Below are positions 49,431 through 60,139 of a DNA stretch of 64,000 nucleotides, one piece after another. The translations under genes and the position numbers were made by a program. Source of the DNA: Haematococcus lacustris (lineage: Eukaryota > Chlorophyta > Chlorophyceae > Chlamydomonadales > Haematococcaceae); the NCBI GenBank assembly GCA_030144725.1, contig JASKMD010000029.1:4816678-4880677 (forward strand), in the 5' to 3' direction. Each line of letters opens with the position of its first letter. The stretch's first letter is position 1. The notes beneath the pieces were generated by a model. It saw nothing but the letters and a program-made list of their open reading frames with translations. It did not search any database and was not told where the DNA came from.

Positions 49431-49837
49431 CGCTTTTTCTATGGGTGCAGCGGGTGCAACACAGTGGAGGACACAGTGGAGGAGGGGGGGGTGTAAGCCG
49501 GTGATACCTTAGTGTGCGCTGACCCAAGTGGTGTATTCGGCGAAAGCGAATACGCCCAGATGGTTGAATCACCCCGTCAAGGTGCCCTGCACGCCCGGCA
49601 GACATCGCGTTGGGTGTCAGCCGGACATTTCAGTTGTGCACAACCAGCTCACTACGCTACGTAGATGGGGCCACAGTGATGCAGCTCACCGTGCCAAGGA
49701 GACCCGTCTCGCCGCTGTGATTTGTTCGCGGGCACATGTGGCAGTACGCGAGCAAAGACTCCAATGGCTAGCGCTGATGGTCAGATTACGCGGACTAAAC
49801 CGCCGTTGCCAATGTGATAAACGCTATCGAAAACGGT

Positions 49838-50347
49838 TCAGTATGGAAAGAGTACTTGCATGAAGATTACCAACCCCATGTTGGGAACACCTGAGTGAAA
49901 GCCCTTGCGGTTGACCATGGCACGCACACCCCAGTCCTTGACTGCAAAGTGAACTCCATCCACAGCAGCAAAACACTGTGGCATGCCGTTCCCGGCTGCC
50001 ATAAACTTGGCTGCACCAGCCTTGAGCTGATCAACTGTGGTGGGCATCCTGATTTTCGTGGACAGGATGGTCACTATGGCAGCACACACCTCATGAACCG
50101 CCTCGTGCACAGTGGAGTGGCCCATACCCAGCTCATTGGCCACAGAGAGCATAGAGGAGCCCGATGCAAGGAACCTTAGCGTTGGGGCTAGGCGCTGGCC
50201 AGAGCTTAGACGACGGGTCTTGATGAGTGGTCGGAGCTGACGCTTAAGCCAATCGAACGTGCCCCTTCCCATCCTGTACCACGTGTGGTAATGGCTGTCG
50301 CCGCAGAGCCGCTCGCCATTTGCATCGACGGCTTTTGTGACAGTCAA
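49838..50347 (-). pseudogene. PIF/Harbinger transposase, N-terminal half
   Basis: Minus frame: YRMGRGTFDWLKRQLRPLI, RLAPTLRFLASGSSMLSVAN, then MGHSTVHEAVHEVCAAIV (the helix-turn-helix region of HARBI1-like proteins), PTTVDQLKAGAAKFMAAGNG, AAVDGVHFAV (first catalytic Asp) and NRKGFHSG. After KGFHS a GGTGTTCCC may be a splice donor. An upstream exon-like block at about 50,640-50,453 (DSSDDERQRQQDDSDADADR, LYLQLYELEG) ends in GTGAGT. The remaining catalytic motifs are at 40,627-40,110. Confidence 0.85.
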
Positions 50348-50810
50348 GAGACCTGGGCAGTACGTCCCATTCCCGCCTGCGCACAGTGTGCAAGATGCGG
50401 GGTTGCGGCGGGCAAGGGGCCTGCGAAATGGCGGGCGCCCCCATACTCACCCAGCTCTCCCTTCGAGTTCGTACAACTGCAGGTAAAGAGGAAAGTCGCC
50501 ATTCTGCCCTCGAAGCCTGTCAGCGTCAGCGTCGGAATCGTCTTGCTGCCGCTGGCGCTCATCGTCGCTGCTATCAGTATCCAGCAGGGCCCGGCAGATG
50601 GGTTGGTAGTGGCGCAGGCGCAGGCGCAGGCGCAGGCGGTTGGCGCAACCACTACCGAACTAGAAAATCAAAGAAAGTTTGAATTACGAGCCCGTTCGCG
50701 GATAGGCCCATCATTGAAACAGAGAAGCAACGGTCACTCATTCAGGGAAGCAGTCAGTGATTCTGAATTTCTTACACAGTATCGGGCCGGGCTGGGTTAA
50801 ACACTGTCAC

Positions 50811-51010
50811 CACGGAAGACAAACTAAACTTCTTCAACATGGAACAACATGTCTGACTGTGGGTAATCTCACTCATTTACTAAAACAGGTTATCGCATCC
50901 TCAGTCGCACCCTTGACCACTACACACCCCATTCCGGTGGCACGTTCATTCCCAACAACTGGAGACCACTGGGCACCTCATCAAAACTAACAACTTGATG
51001 CTTGAAAGGA
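50811..51010. repeat. Dispersed repeat R1, copy 3
   Basis: Matches 4962-5160 over its full length with few changes (AAACTTCTTCAACATGGAAC onward). Followed by the ATAACAGCCTGTGCAAACTA segment also at 6853. Confidence 0.85.
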
Positions 51011-51712
51011 TAACAGCCTGTGCAAACTACTAGGGCCTATGCATTGTTGCGGGCCCGGCCATCAATACCACGCCGGTACTCTGCAGCCCGGTGCAACCTC
51101 TGCTTGGCCTTGGGCAGCCGGTCATTGACCAGCTTGCAGCCCTGCTGGTATTCCTTGCCAGTGGGGGGCAGAGCCTCGCGGTCATCCCAGCTGCACAGCT
51201 CCAGGGAGCGTTGCTTGCTCTCCCCAATGCGCTGGAAGTTGAGGCAGGGGTTGGTGTCCCGATCTAGCCACCTGCCCCATGGGGGGGGCCTGGGGTCGTG
51301 GCACTGGGCCAGGTGGGGGCTGGGCAGGGGGCTGGTCCTGGGCAGGGGGAGGGGGCTGGGCCTGGGCAGGGGGAGGGGAGGGGTCCTGGGCAGGGGGAGG
51401 GGGGTCCTGGGCAGGGGGAGGGGAAAGGGGGTGCTGAGCTGAGGGAGGGGCAAGGGGTCCATGGGCAGGGGCAGGGTGGTGCTGAGCTGGGGCAGGGTGG
51501 TGCTGAGCTGGGGGAGGGGGGTTGGACGGCACCTCATGGCACCACTTCAGGCCCTGCACACACTCAGCATGCCGCTGGCTCCAGGCTGGGCGCAGAAGCC
51601 GCTGGGGGTACCCAGTCTGCGGGCCTAGGCTGGTCATGTGGCAGGTGCAGCTCACATGGCTGGCGAGCGTGCACAGACGAGCTGACACGGCTGGTGCGGT
51701 AGTCATCCACAA
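51010..51712 (-). other. Repeat-associated ORF with P-rich tract
   Basis: Minus frame ending at about 51,037 reads RWLDRDTNPCLNFQRIGESK and ...KEYQQGCKLVNDRLPKAKQR to RRGIDGRARNNA. I recall very similar sequences as abundant partial proteins in chlorophyte assemblies such as Haematococcus, which suggests a multicopy repeat, but I cannot verify this. The upstream part is a CCCCTGCCC-type minisatellite (51,300-51,530) in which frames change. Confidence 0.45.
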
Positions 51713-51890
51713 TCACGGTAATGATGTCCAGCAGCTCCCGCAGGCTGTTGTGCTCCAGGCTGCAGCCAGAGGGGCTCAGACAAGCAGGGTGGGGAGTTGG
51801 CAAGATGGTTGGCAGTTCCAAGAATAAGCCAAGGGACAGGGCCCAGCATGGGATACAGCGTATACTACGTGTACAGGTATAGTATTCAGG

Positions 51891-52512
51891 CAAACACAAC
51901 TTGTTCAACATGGAACAACATGTCTGACTGTGGGTGATCAGGTCTTCTCAGGGATTCAGCAACACCATCCAAGCGGAGATGCCGTGCTGGAGGGCGCATC
52001 AGGTTGCCATCCAATCGAGTGGGCGGAAATGATGTCCACTAGTACAGCGGGCCCGTCCGACAGCGGACTGGGCACACAGACCAAGCTGCGGCCTCCGGCC
52101 GCAGCGTTATTTTACCTCCACATTCATAGGATAATACATCATTACAGACTTGGGTTCATTGGGTACAGACAAGATATCATTACTGACTTGGGTTCATTGG
52201 GTACTTGGACTGACTGGCTGGGCGAGCTGGCAAACTTTACTTTCAGGGCAGGCACCACGGCAGACAACCAGCTTCACTTTCAGGGCTATCACCACAGCAG
52301 ACAACTAACTTCACGGCACTGCTGGTCTTGGAGCCTCACCGTCTATGTCCAGCAAACAGCTATTCTAACAGAATACCTCCCACCCCAGCACCCTGTCCAA
52401 CTCATGCCCTCTTGCCACTAGGCAACCCTACTTGCAATACCGCAACCCTTGCTTTGCTTGCCAGACATCTTTCAAACCTCGTGGTTGCCAAGGCCTGCCC
52501 AATGATTAGTTC
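51891..52512. repeat. Dispersed repeat R1, copy 4, with internal insert
   Basis: Begins like R1 (AACTTGTTCAACATGGAACA), diverges after about 95 bp, contains a TTCATTGGGTAC duplication and a CELF exon-like fragment (52,205-52,240), and ends with the 150-bp segment shared with 8,690-8,840. Confidence 0.7.
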
Positions 52513-55146
52513 ACTGGTGACAGTAGTCATACATGCATGTTAGCTGGGGTATGGAGGTTTGATGAGCATGACTAGTCTCCCACCAGCAATTCCATAGCTC
52601 AAGTCTCTGCCCACCCACCCCCGGTGCGCTGTCAGAGCAGCACTGCATAAGGAGGGAGTGTGTTCTGCGTAAACTGCACATGTGGTGCCTCAAGGCAAGC
52701 ACATGTTGCCATGTGTTAAAAGAAGAAGGGATGCGACAGTGAGGTGATTGGCTGGTAAGGCAACAAGCAGGGATGGTAAGCAGGGATGGTGCAGCATGGC
52801 CTGGCCTAGGTGTCACGCTGTTAAAGAAGTCGATGGAGCGCAGTGGTGGCAGCAAATGCTGCAATGCATGCAGATGACAAGTGGAGCCGCATAGCCTCAT
52901 CTATACCAAGGATGCCAAGCCGATGTTGCCGTAACAGCAACCTGCAACTAGTTAGCCAACAGTGTGAAGGCTCACCAGGCAAACCAGCCCATGCATGTAA
53001 TCCTTCCACCACAGGGCTGCTGCAGTATGGAAAGGGGCAGGCAGGGCCCACACATGGCCGACAGCAACATGTTATTACTCCAACAGCAGAGGTGCCAGTG
53101 ACTGTAGCAGCACGGCATCAGCAGTAGCACTTGTGATGCCAGGGAAGTTCAGGTGGGCATGTCATGTTCCCACCTCAGCAGCCACCCTAGCAAACACTCG
53201 CCACACCCACCCAGACATATGCACCTGTCGGAGCAGGTCAGAGAGAGCAGCAGGCAAGAAAGGCACTACCCTACACTGCCTGCTGTCCCTGTTCCTCAAC
53301 ACCATTATAGGATTATAGCCCTGCCAGCCATCCCACCCTCACACCCTGCCCTACAGGCCAGCATTGGCCAAATCACCCACCCAGTCCTTGCCCTGCCCTG
53401 CCTAGCCGGGCATCAAGCCTGGGCTCCATGCTGCGAGTTGCTTGCTCACATACTTAGGCAGCTCGTATACATGCCTGGGCACCTTAGTAATTGGCCACTC
53501 ACTGGACTCTGCAGGCCATCAGCCATGACCTCACCGCACAACTCTCTCCCGCTCTCTCTCACCAGGGTCATAGCACACCGCCTCTTCCCATGCTCACAGC
53601 CACTGCTGCTTGGTCTGTCACCCTCGCTCCATGCACCTCCCACTCTGCTTATCAATGCCCACCAGCATGCAGGGTCCCAGCTGTACTACCACTTCCCACA
53701 CTATGCTCACTAGCTACAGCAGCACTGCTTGGACATCTACCTAGCCATCCCCCCTGCCCTGCCTTGGCTTGGTGCAGCCTTGTCGCCGCAGCCGCTATCC
53801 ACAGGAGTGCCCCATCAAGTGGTGGTGGTGTGAGATAGCTTGCCACTGGCACACCCGCTGGGACACTCCACACCCCAACTTGTACCACTGTGCCAGGACA
53901 ACCCCACCACCTATCCTCGACTCTACTGCCTGGCTCGTGAAGGGGGCTCTAAGCTTAAGGCATGGGAGCTCCAATCCCTGCGTAGGCCTGACTGGCTCAG
54001 GGGTCACCGCAGCTTAGGCACTTGGCCCAGGTGTGGGCCAGGTGGCAGCAGTCGCACCCATCTGTTGATCCTCAAGGCTGATAGGAGTGCCCTGCCCCGC
54101 CCTGCCTCGCACGCTCCTGGCCCCTCACCTGCCCCTTACCACCCTCTTGTGTTGCACCCCACAGTGCTGTCGCCTCCTGCCAGGGCCAAGGCACACCCCG
54201 TCTCGAGCCACCGAGTAGGCAGCCAGCTAGCCTTGGCTGAGCAGAGCCCTGAGGCAGCTGAGGTGCTCAGATGAGCACACTCCCCTATGCTCCAGCTACA
54301 GGCTACAGCTACAGTCACTATAGGCACCGCTGCACGTTTGCCAGGGTTAAGCTTTGTCACCTTCCTGTTTCCCAGCTGCCTCAGTCCCATTGCGTCAGGT
54401 TGGCAAGCCAGCTGCAGCACCTGCCCTCTGCAGTTGGCACTGGCTGAAGGCAGCAGCAGACAGCGCAGCGAGGCTGCTGTGGGCCAAGCTGATCTGCCAG
54501 GAGCTTGGCTGGATGGGAGGGGCTGGCCGGGCGGGCCGGCAACCCCCCCTGCCTCGGCCGCCTCGGAAGCTGGTACTGGGGTCTCCCATAGCTGGGGCAG
54601 AAGGACGAGGCTGCTGATGCCGCATGGCAGCACAGAACACGCTGCCCTGTGGGGGCTGCTCCCCATGCAGTGCTGCTTGTCCAAGCGCTGCCATGGCCAC
54701 ACACCTCAACCAGCTGACGTGCAGTGTATCAAACCCAGTGCATGTTGCTTCCCAGGCATCAAGGTGCTGCTGTTTGCTCACATTGGTAGGCTGATGCGGT
54801 GAGCCTGAGACCTGCGCCACTGCAGCATCAGATTAAATCGTCATGTGCCTCCAGCAGGCAGCAGAGGGGAGCTTGTTTGGGCTGCCTGGGCCACAGTTGG
54901 CAGCTGAGCAGCGTGCGCTGCTGCATAGGCCTGCTGCTGTGCTTCCAGCTGCGCTCATCAGGCATGGGGCTGTTTACATACTTACCCGCAGGAAAGCTCA
55001 CTGGCTGGCTGCTGGCTGCCTGTTCCGCAGAACAAGGTGTTCCAGTGACCAAGTCCCATGGCTCTGCAAGAGAGCAGGGCGTAGGGGGAAGGAAGCTGCA
55101 GCCCTGTCAAGGCAAAGGAGCAGTAAGGCTGGGAATCTGAAGGGGG
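52513..55146. other. No gene recognised
   Basis: Only short frames without recognisable motifs. Small patches resemble LRR-gene sequence (TGCCTGGGCACCTTAG near 53,473 versus 4,050-4,070). It may contain introns, UTR or relics of repeats. Confidence 0.4.
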
Positions 55147-58100
55147 TCAATAACCCTGCATGCCTTGCATGCTGTGTGCCCCCATTCCTACCGCAACGAT
55201 GTGGTTTTGCATCCCCCCATTGGGCACTGGGAGATGCATTGCCATGCCCATGCCCATCCCCTGCTGCTGCATTTGCTGTTGCACGTGCTGCTGCATTTGT
55301 TGCTGCATCTGCTGCTGCATCTGCTGCTGCATTTGCTGCTGCTGGTTGCCTGGGTGGGTCAAGAGTTTCCTCACACCTGCTGTAGAAGCACCCCCCTCAA
55401 ATCTGCCCTGCACACCACTGAGCCCACCAGGGGAGGGGTGCTGGCCCTGGCCTTGGCCCGCCTGCCCCTGACCCATCTGCCCCTGACACTGCCCAGGTCC
55501 TGGCGACTCGCTGGTGGATCCGGTAGACCCCTGCGGTGCCTGTGGCCGCCCAGGGGTCCCGAGCTGGCTGCTTGACTGGCTGGGCGAGCTGGCAAACTTC
55601 ACGATTAAGACACGCTGCTTGGGATCATCCGGCAGGCAGACTTGTCCGTCCAGCTGGTGCACCGCCTTCTCTGCCAGCTGCCTGCCGACGAAGCCAGCGC
55701 AGAGCAGGGGTGGCACATAACAGGGATACGTCGGGGTGTCAGCGCTGACAGCTCAGGCCAGGGGTGGGGTGAAGTGACACTGATAGGGCGAGGGAAAGCA
55801 GGGATCAGTCGCTAGGCAGCAGGCCAGGGTGGAGGGCAAGGTGCAGGCAACCAGGTAGACCTATCTCTCCCTTTCACGACGTTGTTGACCAAACAGGCGT
55901 ATGAGACACGGAAGAAACAAGGGCAGCATGTGCCCTCTTGATGCCCTGACACTCACCCTCCCACACACATTGTAAACCACTAGCCACCACCTTGCTCTTT
56001 GCAACTTGCTGAACCGCCTGCCAGTCTGCCGCTGTGCCAAAGGTCTAAACACACCTGTTTTCATATGTGACAAACGCACAGCCCTTGCTCTTGCCTTGCG
56101 GCGTGCGCAGCACCACCAGCTCCAGGATAGGGCCAATGGTGGAAAACACGCCCCACAGGTCAGCCTCGCTGGCCTCAAATGGCACCTGGCCCACAAAGAG
56201 CTTCCTGAGGGCGGGAAGCAAGCTGGTTAACTGTCAGTCAAGCAGTCGAGGGCGCAAGCGGCCAAACAGGGAGGCAGGCAGGCTATTACACAAGCATCAG
56301 TGTAGAGAAGCTGGGTACTGCAACCAGGGAGGGTTGCACATGGCAGTGCCCGGGTGCCACAGTTGTCTGACTCACCACTGTTTAGAGGTCTCGTCCGCCA
56401 CGCCACTGCCCATCTTGTTGTGTTGCATCAGGCTGTTGCCACCCCCCATGAGCTTAGGAGGGCCCGCTAGCCCCATGTGGGCCCCATGCAATGCCGGGTT
56501 GGCCATGGGGCCCACAACCCCTGGCCGTAACCCCCCCATGCTGCCCAGGCTCATGCCGCCCTGTACACAGAGGTAGCAGCTGGACATGCTGCTTGGCATT
56601 GACCTTGATCCAACAATTGTGTGGCTTGCTGGGGTCGTGGGTGCGGTGAATGGGTATATGCACCATAACTGTGGTGGCAATCCTGTGTGATGCAAGCATG
56701 TGTTCGGGAAGGGGCGGGTTGCAGCCTTAGTGCCTGCACCGGCAACCCGCACTCTGCCCAAGCTGACCACTCACCATGCCCATCATACCCATGCCGCCCA
56801 TGCCGCCCATAGGGTAGCTGCTCATGCCTTGCATGCCCATGGGGCTCATCCCTGGGTAGCCAGGCATGCCAAAGGCAGCAAACCCGCCTGCTGGAGACAT
56901 GCTGCCCACACTGCTGCTGCTGCCATATGGCTTCTTTTGGCTGCCAGCCAATGACATGTTGCCAGGGGAGCCAAAGACACCGCCTTCATAGCCACGCTGG
57001 CCTGCCGAGGGGTATCCATTATGATTATTGTTCTGTCAAAACATAAGCAGCAGCAACAGCAGCAGCAACTGCAACAGCAGCAGATCAGACGTGCTGTCTG
57101 CCCGCCTCCCCAGCTAAGCTACCGCCTGCGCCATTCCACACCCTGCTGGCCACGCTGCTGGTCTGTCTTCTGCTCCTGCTCCACCCAGTTGACCCTAGTC
57201 TTGCCCAGCGGTCTGCTACTCGTTCCATTGCCTTGCAAGCACACTCTTACCCTGCCTCCCTGTTCACGCAACATGCTCTGTCACATCACACTATGCGACA
57301 GCAGCTACAAAGCCTCCCACTCCTCAACAGACTCCCACTGTGGCACCTCTTGTCTCTGAAAGCTGTTTTGCTAGCACTGCGCATTGGCACTGCGGCCACT
57401 GCACTGCTGTGGCTGACCATCTGCCATAGCCTGCGTGTAAAAAACTAATGGCATCTGCCTGAGTCAGTGAGTGCAGCCAGCATGCCTGCCCTTCTGCGCA
57501 TGGCCCAGTGCCACAGCAACCCCTTAGTACCCACTGCCACATGGGCATTGCTTCATCAGTGAACCTGAAGGTACTGGCTTCAGGGCTACTGGCCCCTGGC
57601 CTACTGGCCCTACTGGCCCCACCCTTCCCTTCCCGACAATCCTCGTCCAGTAGGATTGCAAGGTGAGCTGCCCACTACCACTGACTGCCACTACTACTGC
57701 TGCCGCCCATGACTGGCACTGTTTGTGACACTGCTGGGACTATTGCCTTCACCGGCAGCCCGGCCCTCTCTGCGTCACTAACCTTGGCATCGGCAAACTT
57801 TACCACCATGGGCATTTTGGCCCCCTCTAGATGTGTTTTGCCATGGAGGGCAGCAATGGCTGCTTCACATGATGCCCAGCGTGAATAGCTGCACGTCGCA
57901 AGCACAACACGCCAGAAAACAGCTCTCAAGGATGCTAATTGATGTAAGCAATGGACAAGCAGAGACAAGCATAGAGCTGGAGGTGCTGCTCACCTGTGCC
58001 AATATCAGAACAGTTTGGAGCACAGCTCGCACCTTACAAAAGCACACCCTGAGGTGGGGTTCTTCTTCAGAAGGTGCACTTCTGTGATACTTCCAAATGG

Positions 58101-58594
58101 ATCAAAGATGCTGCGCAGGGCTTCTTCTGTTGTGCTGGATGGGATCTGAGAGCAAACAATGCAGGGCAGGACTGCATTTGACATGACTAGCTAAGCCTTT
58201 AGCAATAACGAAGAAAGCTGCTAGCAAGAATAGGGCTAGGCGCAGCCCGATGCATCCCGCCCAGTAGCACCTGTCCAACAAACAGCTTCTTAGGCGCAAT
58301 CCCCACGATGGGTCCGTCGCTTCGCTTCGGAGGGTCTGCGAACTTGACAACCATTGGCTTGTTACCGCCTAAGTGCGTCGTTCCGTTTTCGCCCTCGACA
58401 GCAAGCTCGGCCTCGGTCCAGGAGGCAAACTGTAGAATCGCGCATCCCCGGCTTCTTCCATCATTGCCAGTGATGGCCTGGCAGCTCTTAATCACGCCAT
58501 ACTGGCTGAACAGGTTTTGCACATCCTGAGTCGTTGACTCAAATGGTATCTGGCCTGCGAACACTCTCGGCTGCTGACTGCACGCCATGCGCAT
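55147..58594 (-). CDS. CELF/Bruno-like RNA-binding protein, three RRMs
   Basis: Minus exons: 58,594-58,271 (RRM1: VFAGQIPFES, RGCAILQF, MVVKFADPP); 58,145-58,033 and 57,888 to about 57,685 (RRM2: IPSSTTEEALRSIFDPFG, GCAFVSYSRW across the junction, MVVKFADAK); 57,032-56,775 (Gly/Met/Ser-rich linker); about 56,560-56,375 (GGMSLGSMGG linker); 56,204-56,055 (RRM3: KLFVGQVPFEASE, GKSKGCAFVTYE); 55,681-55,147 (end of RRM3, LIVKFASS, then Gln/Met-rich tail and TGA). Start is one of two Met (MRMACSQQ). Two RRMs, long linker and C-terminal RRM is the CELF/Bruno plan; these proteins bind GU/U-rich RNA in splicing, translation or decay. The exon junction near 57,680 is uncertain. Confidence 0.88.
55262..55345 (-). 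repeat. CTG-rich repeat encoding the Gln/Met tail of the CELF protein
   Basis: TGCTGCATCTGCTGC units on plus encode QQQMQQQMQQ on minus. Confidence 0.85.
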
Positions 58595-59073
58595 CGGCTA
58601 CCACCCTGCAGATCGCCGGGGGTTGTTTGAGGGACGAGCTCAAGCACATGCACATTCCAGGCTGCATTGATGTACTGACGTACTGGGAATTAGACGAGTA
58701 CAACTTACAATTCTTGCGACCGCAGGACCCGCTTGGGGATCCCCTGACTAGCAGTGCATCATGTTTCCTAGTAGAGGTGGGGTGGATGGAGCCTTCGCCT
58801 TATACTGAGCGATACTCCCTAGCGTCAGGCTCATTGTGGAGTGACCCTGTTGCTGCGCTGCTGGTGTTTAGCCTACATTTTTGATATTGAGGGAATGTGT
58901 CAGTTCTGCGTGTTACACTTAGCTCCGCAGCCCAGTGTACTTGGCACCAGACTCTTGACTCTTGACTTGACGTGATGCAGTTGCGGCCGGGAATTCAAAT
59001 TCCATGAGCATTCCAAACTGGAAGCACGGGATACCGACTGTGTAAGCTCCCTAACATCTGTACATTTGTAACT
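58595..59073. promoter_or_regulatory. Divergent region between CELF and thymidine kinase genes
   Basis: 479 bp between two outward-facing start codons with no repeat recognised. Presumably holds both promoters; no specific motif is claimed. Confidence 0.4.
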
Positions 59074-59899
59074 ATGATGTCAAGGTGCGGGGTACAGCTG
59101 CTTGCTGGCGCGCCTCGCCGGATAGTCAAACCTGTCTGCTCACCTTCGCAAGCGTTAACATCAGCTTCAACACCACTTAGTGACGAACTTGAGCAGCCGG
59201 TGTCGCCGCCATGGCTGTCGCCAGACCCAGCAGGGCCACGTACACAGCTGCATGGCAGGATTGACTTGATTACAGGTACGAGTGCAAGGGAAAAGATGTA
59301 ACCGCCACGTGCAGGACTAACCGACCCTGTTTTTGCAAGCAGGACCCATGTTTGCTGGCAAAACCAGTGAGTTAGTCCGCCGTGTTCAGTTGGCCCAGGC
59401 GGCAGGCAAGCGAGTACTGGTGCTGAAGTCATCCAAGGACAACCGGTTTGGCGCCATATCAAGCCTTGTGACTCATGACGGCGTGCAGACCCCCTGCCTG
59501 GCATCCAGCAGTCTTCAAGGGGTTGTCGATGGTCACCCTGAGCAATACGAAGCAGCTGATGTCATTGCCATTGACGAAGCTCAGTTCTTCCCACCTGGGG
59601 ACCTCCTGGCGTTTGTGGTCAATGCAGCAGAGAAGGACCACAAGGCTGTCATCGCATCAGGCCTGACAATAGACTTTGAAAGGCAACAGTTTGGACAGCT
59701 GCTCAACCTGGTGCCCATGGCGGACACCATATCACAGCTGTCAGGCCGCTGCTATGTGCATGGCTGCCATCGCCCATCACTATTCTCCATGCGCTTACCA
59801 CATTCAGTGCAACTCAGTGAGGAGCAAGAGCTGGTGGGAGGAGCAGAAATGTACCAGCCTGCATGCCGCATGCATTATTTGCGACACAAGAAGCCATAG
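59074..59899 (+). CDS. Thymidine kinase (TK1 type), two exons
   Basis: Exon 1 59,074-59,275, intron 59,276-59,342 (GTACGA...GCAAGCAG), exon 2 59,343-59,899, giving 252 residues and TAG. The junction creates the P-loop GPMFAGKT (about 68-75). IDEAQFF (about 144-150) carries the Walker B Asp and catalytic Glu. CYVHGC is half of the usual zinc site, SMRLP follows, and VGGAEMYQPACRMHY is the TK1 C-terminal lasso/zinc motif. It phosphorylates thymidine to dTMP in DNA-precursor salvage. The first 60 residues are Ser/Arg/Pro-rich with few acidic residues, resembling an organelle transit peptide, so a plastid or mitochondrial location is likely. No lesion seen. Confidence 0.93.
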
Positions 59900-60139
59900 C
59901 ACTTGCATTTCTCATCAATATTATGGACAAATGGATGAGGGTGATAAATTCTTGACTGAAGGTGTCCTGTCACACGCCTGACTGTGCATATGGCAATTTA
60001 CATTGCAAGATGTATGAGACCAGCTTCCTGTATATGGTCAAAGCGCACGGTGACTCACTTATTATGAATGTAGTTGAGCATTATAACTGTAAGAAAAAGT
60101 ATCAGTTGCATCGTGCCAGGAAACGTGCAATGTTTGAGT

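Noticed and set aside
54287..54802. Possible gene between 54.2 and 54.8 kb
   Set aside because: Several overlapping frames of similar length on both strands, no motif or consistent splice pattern.
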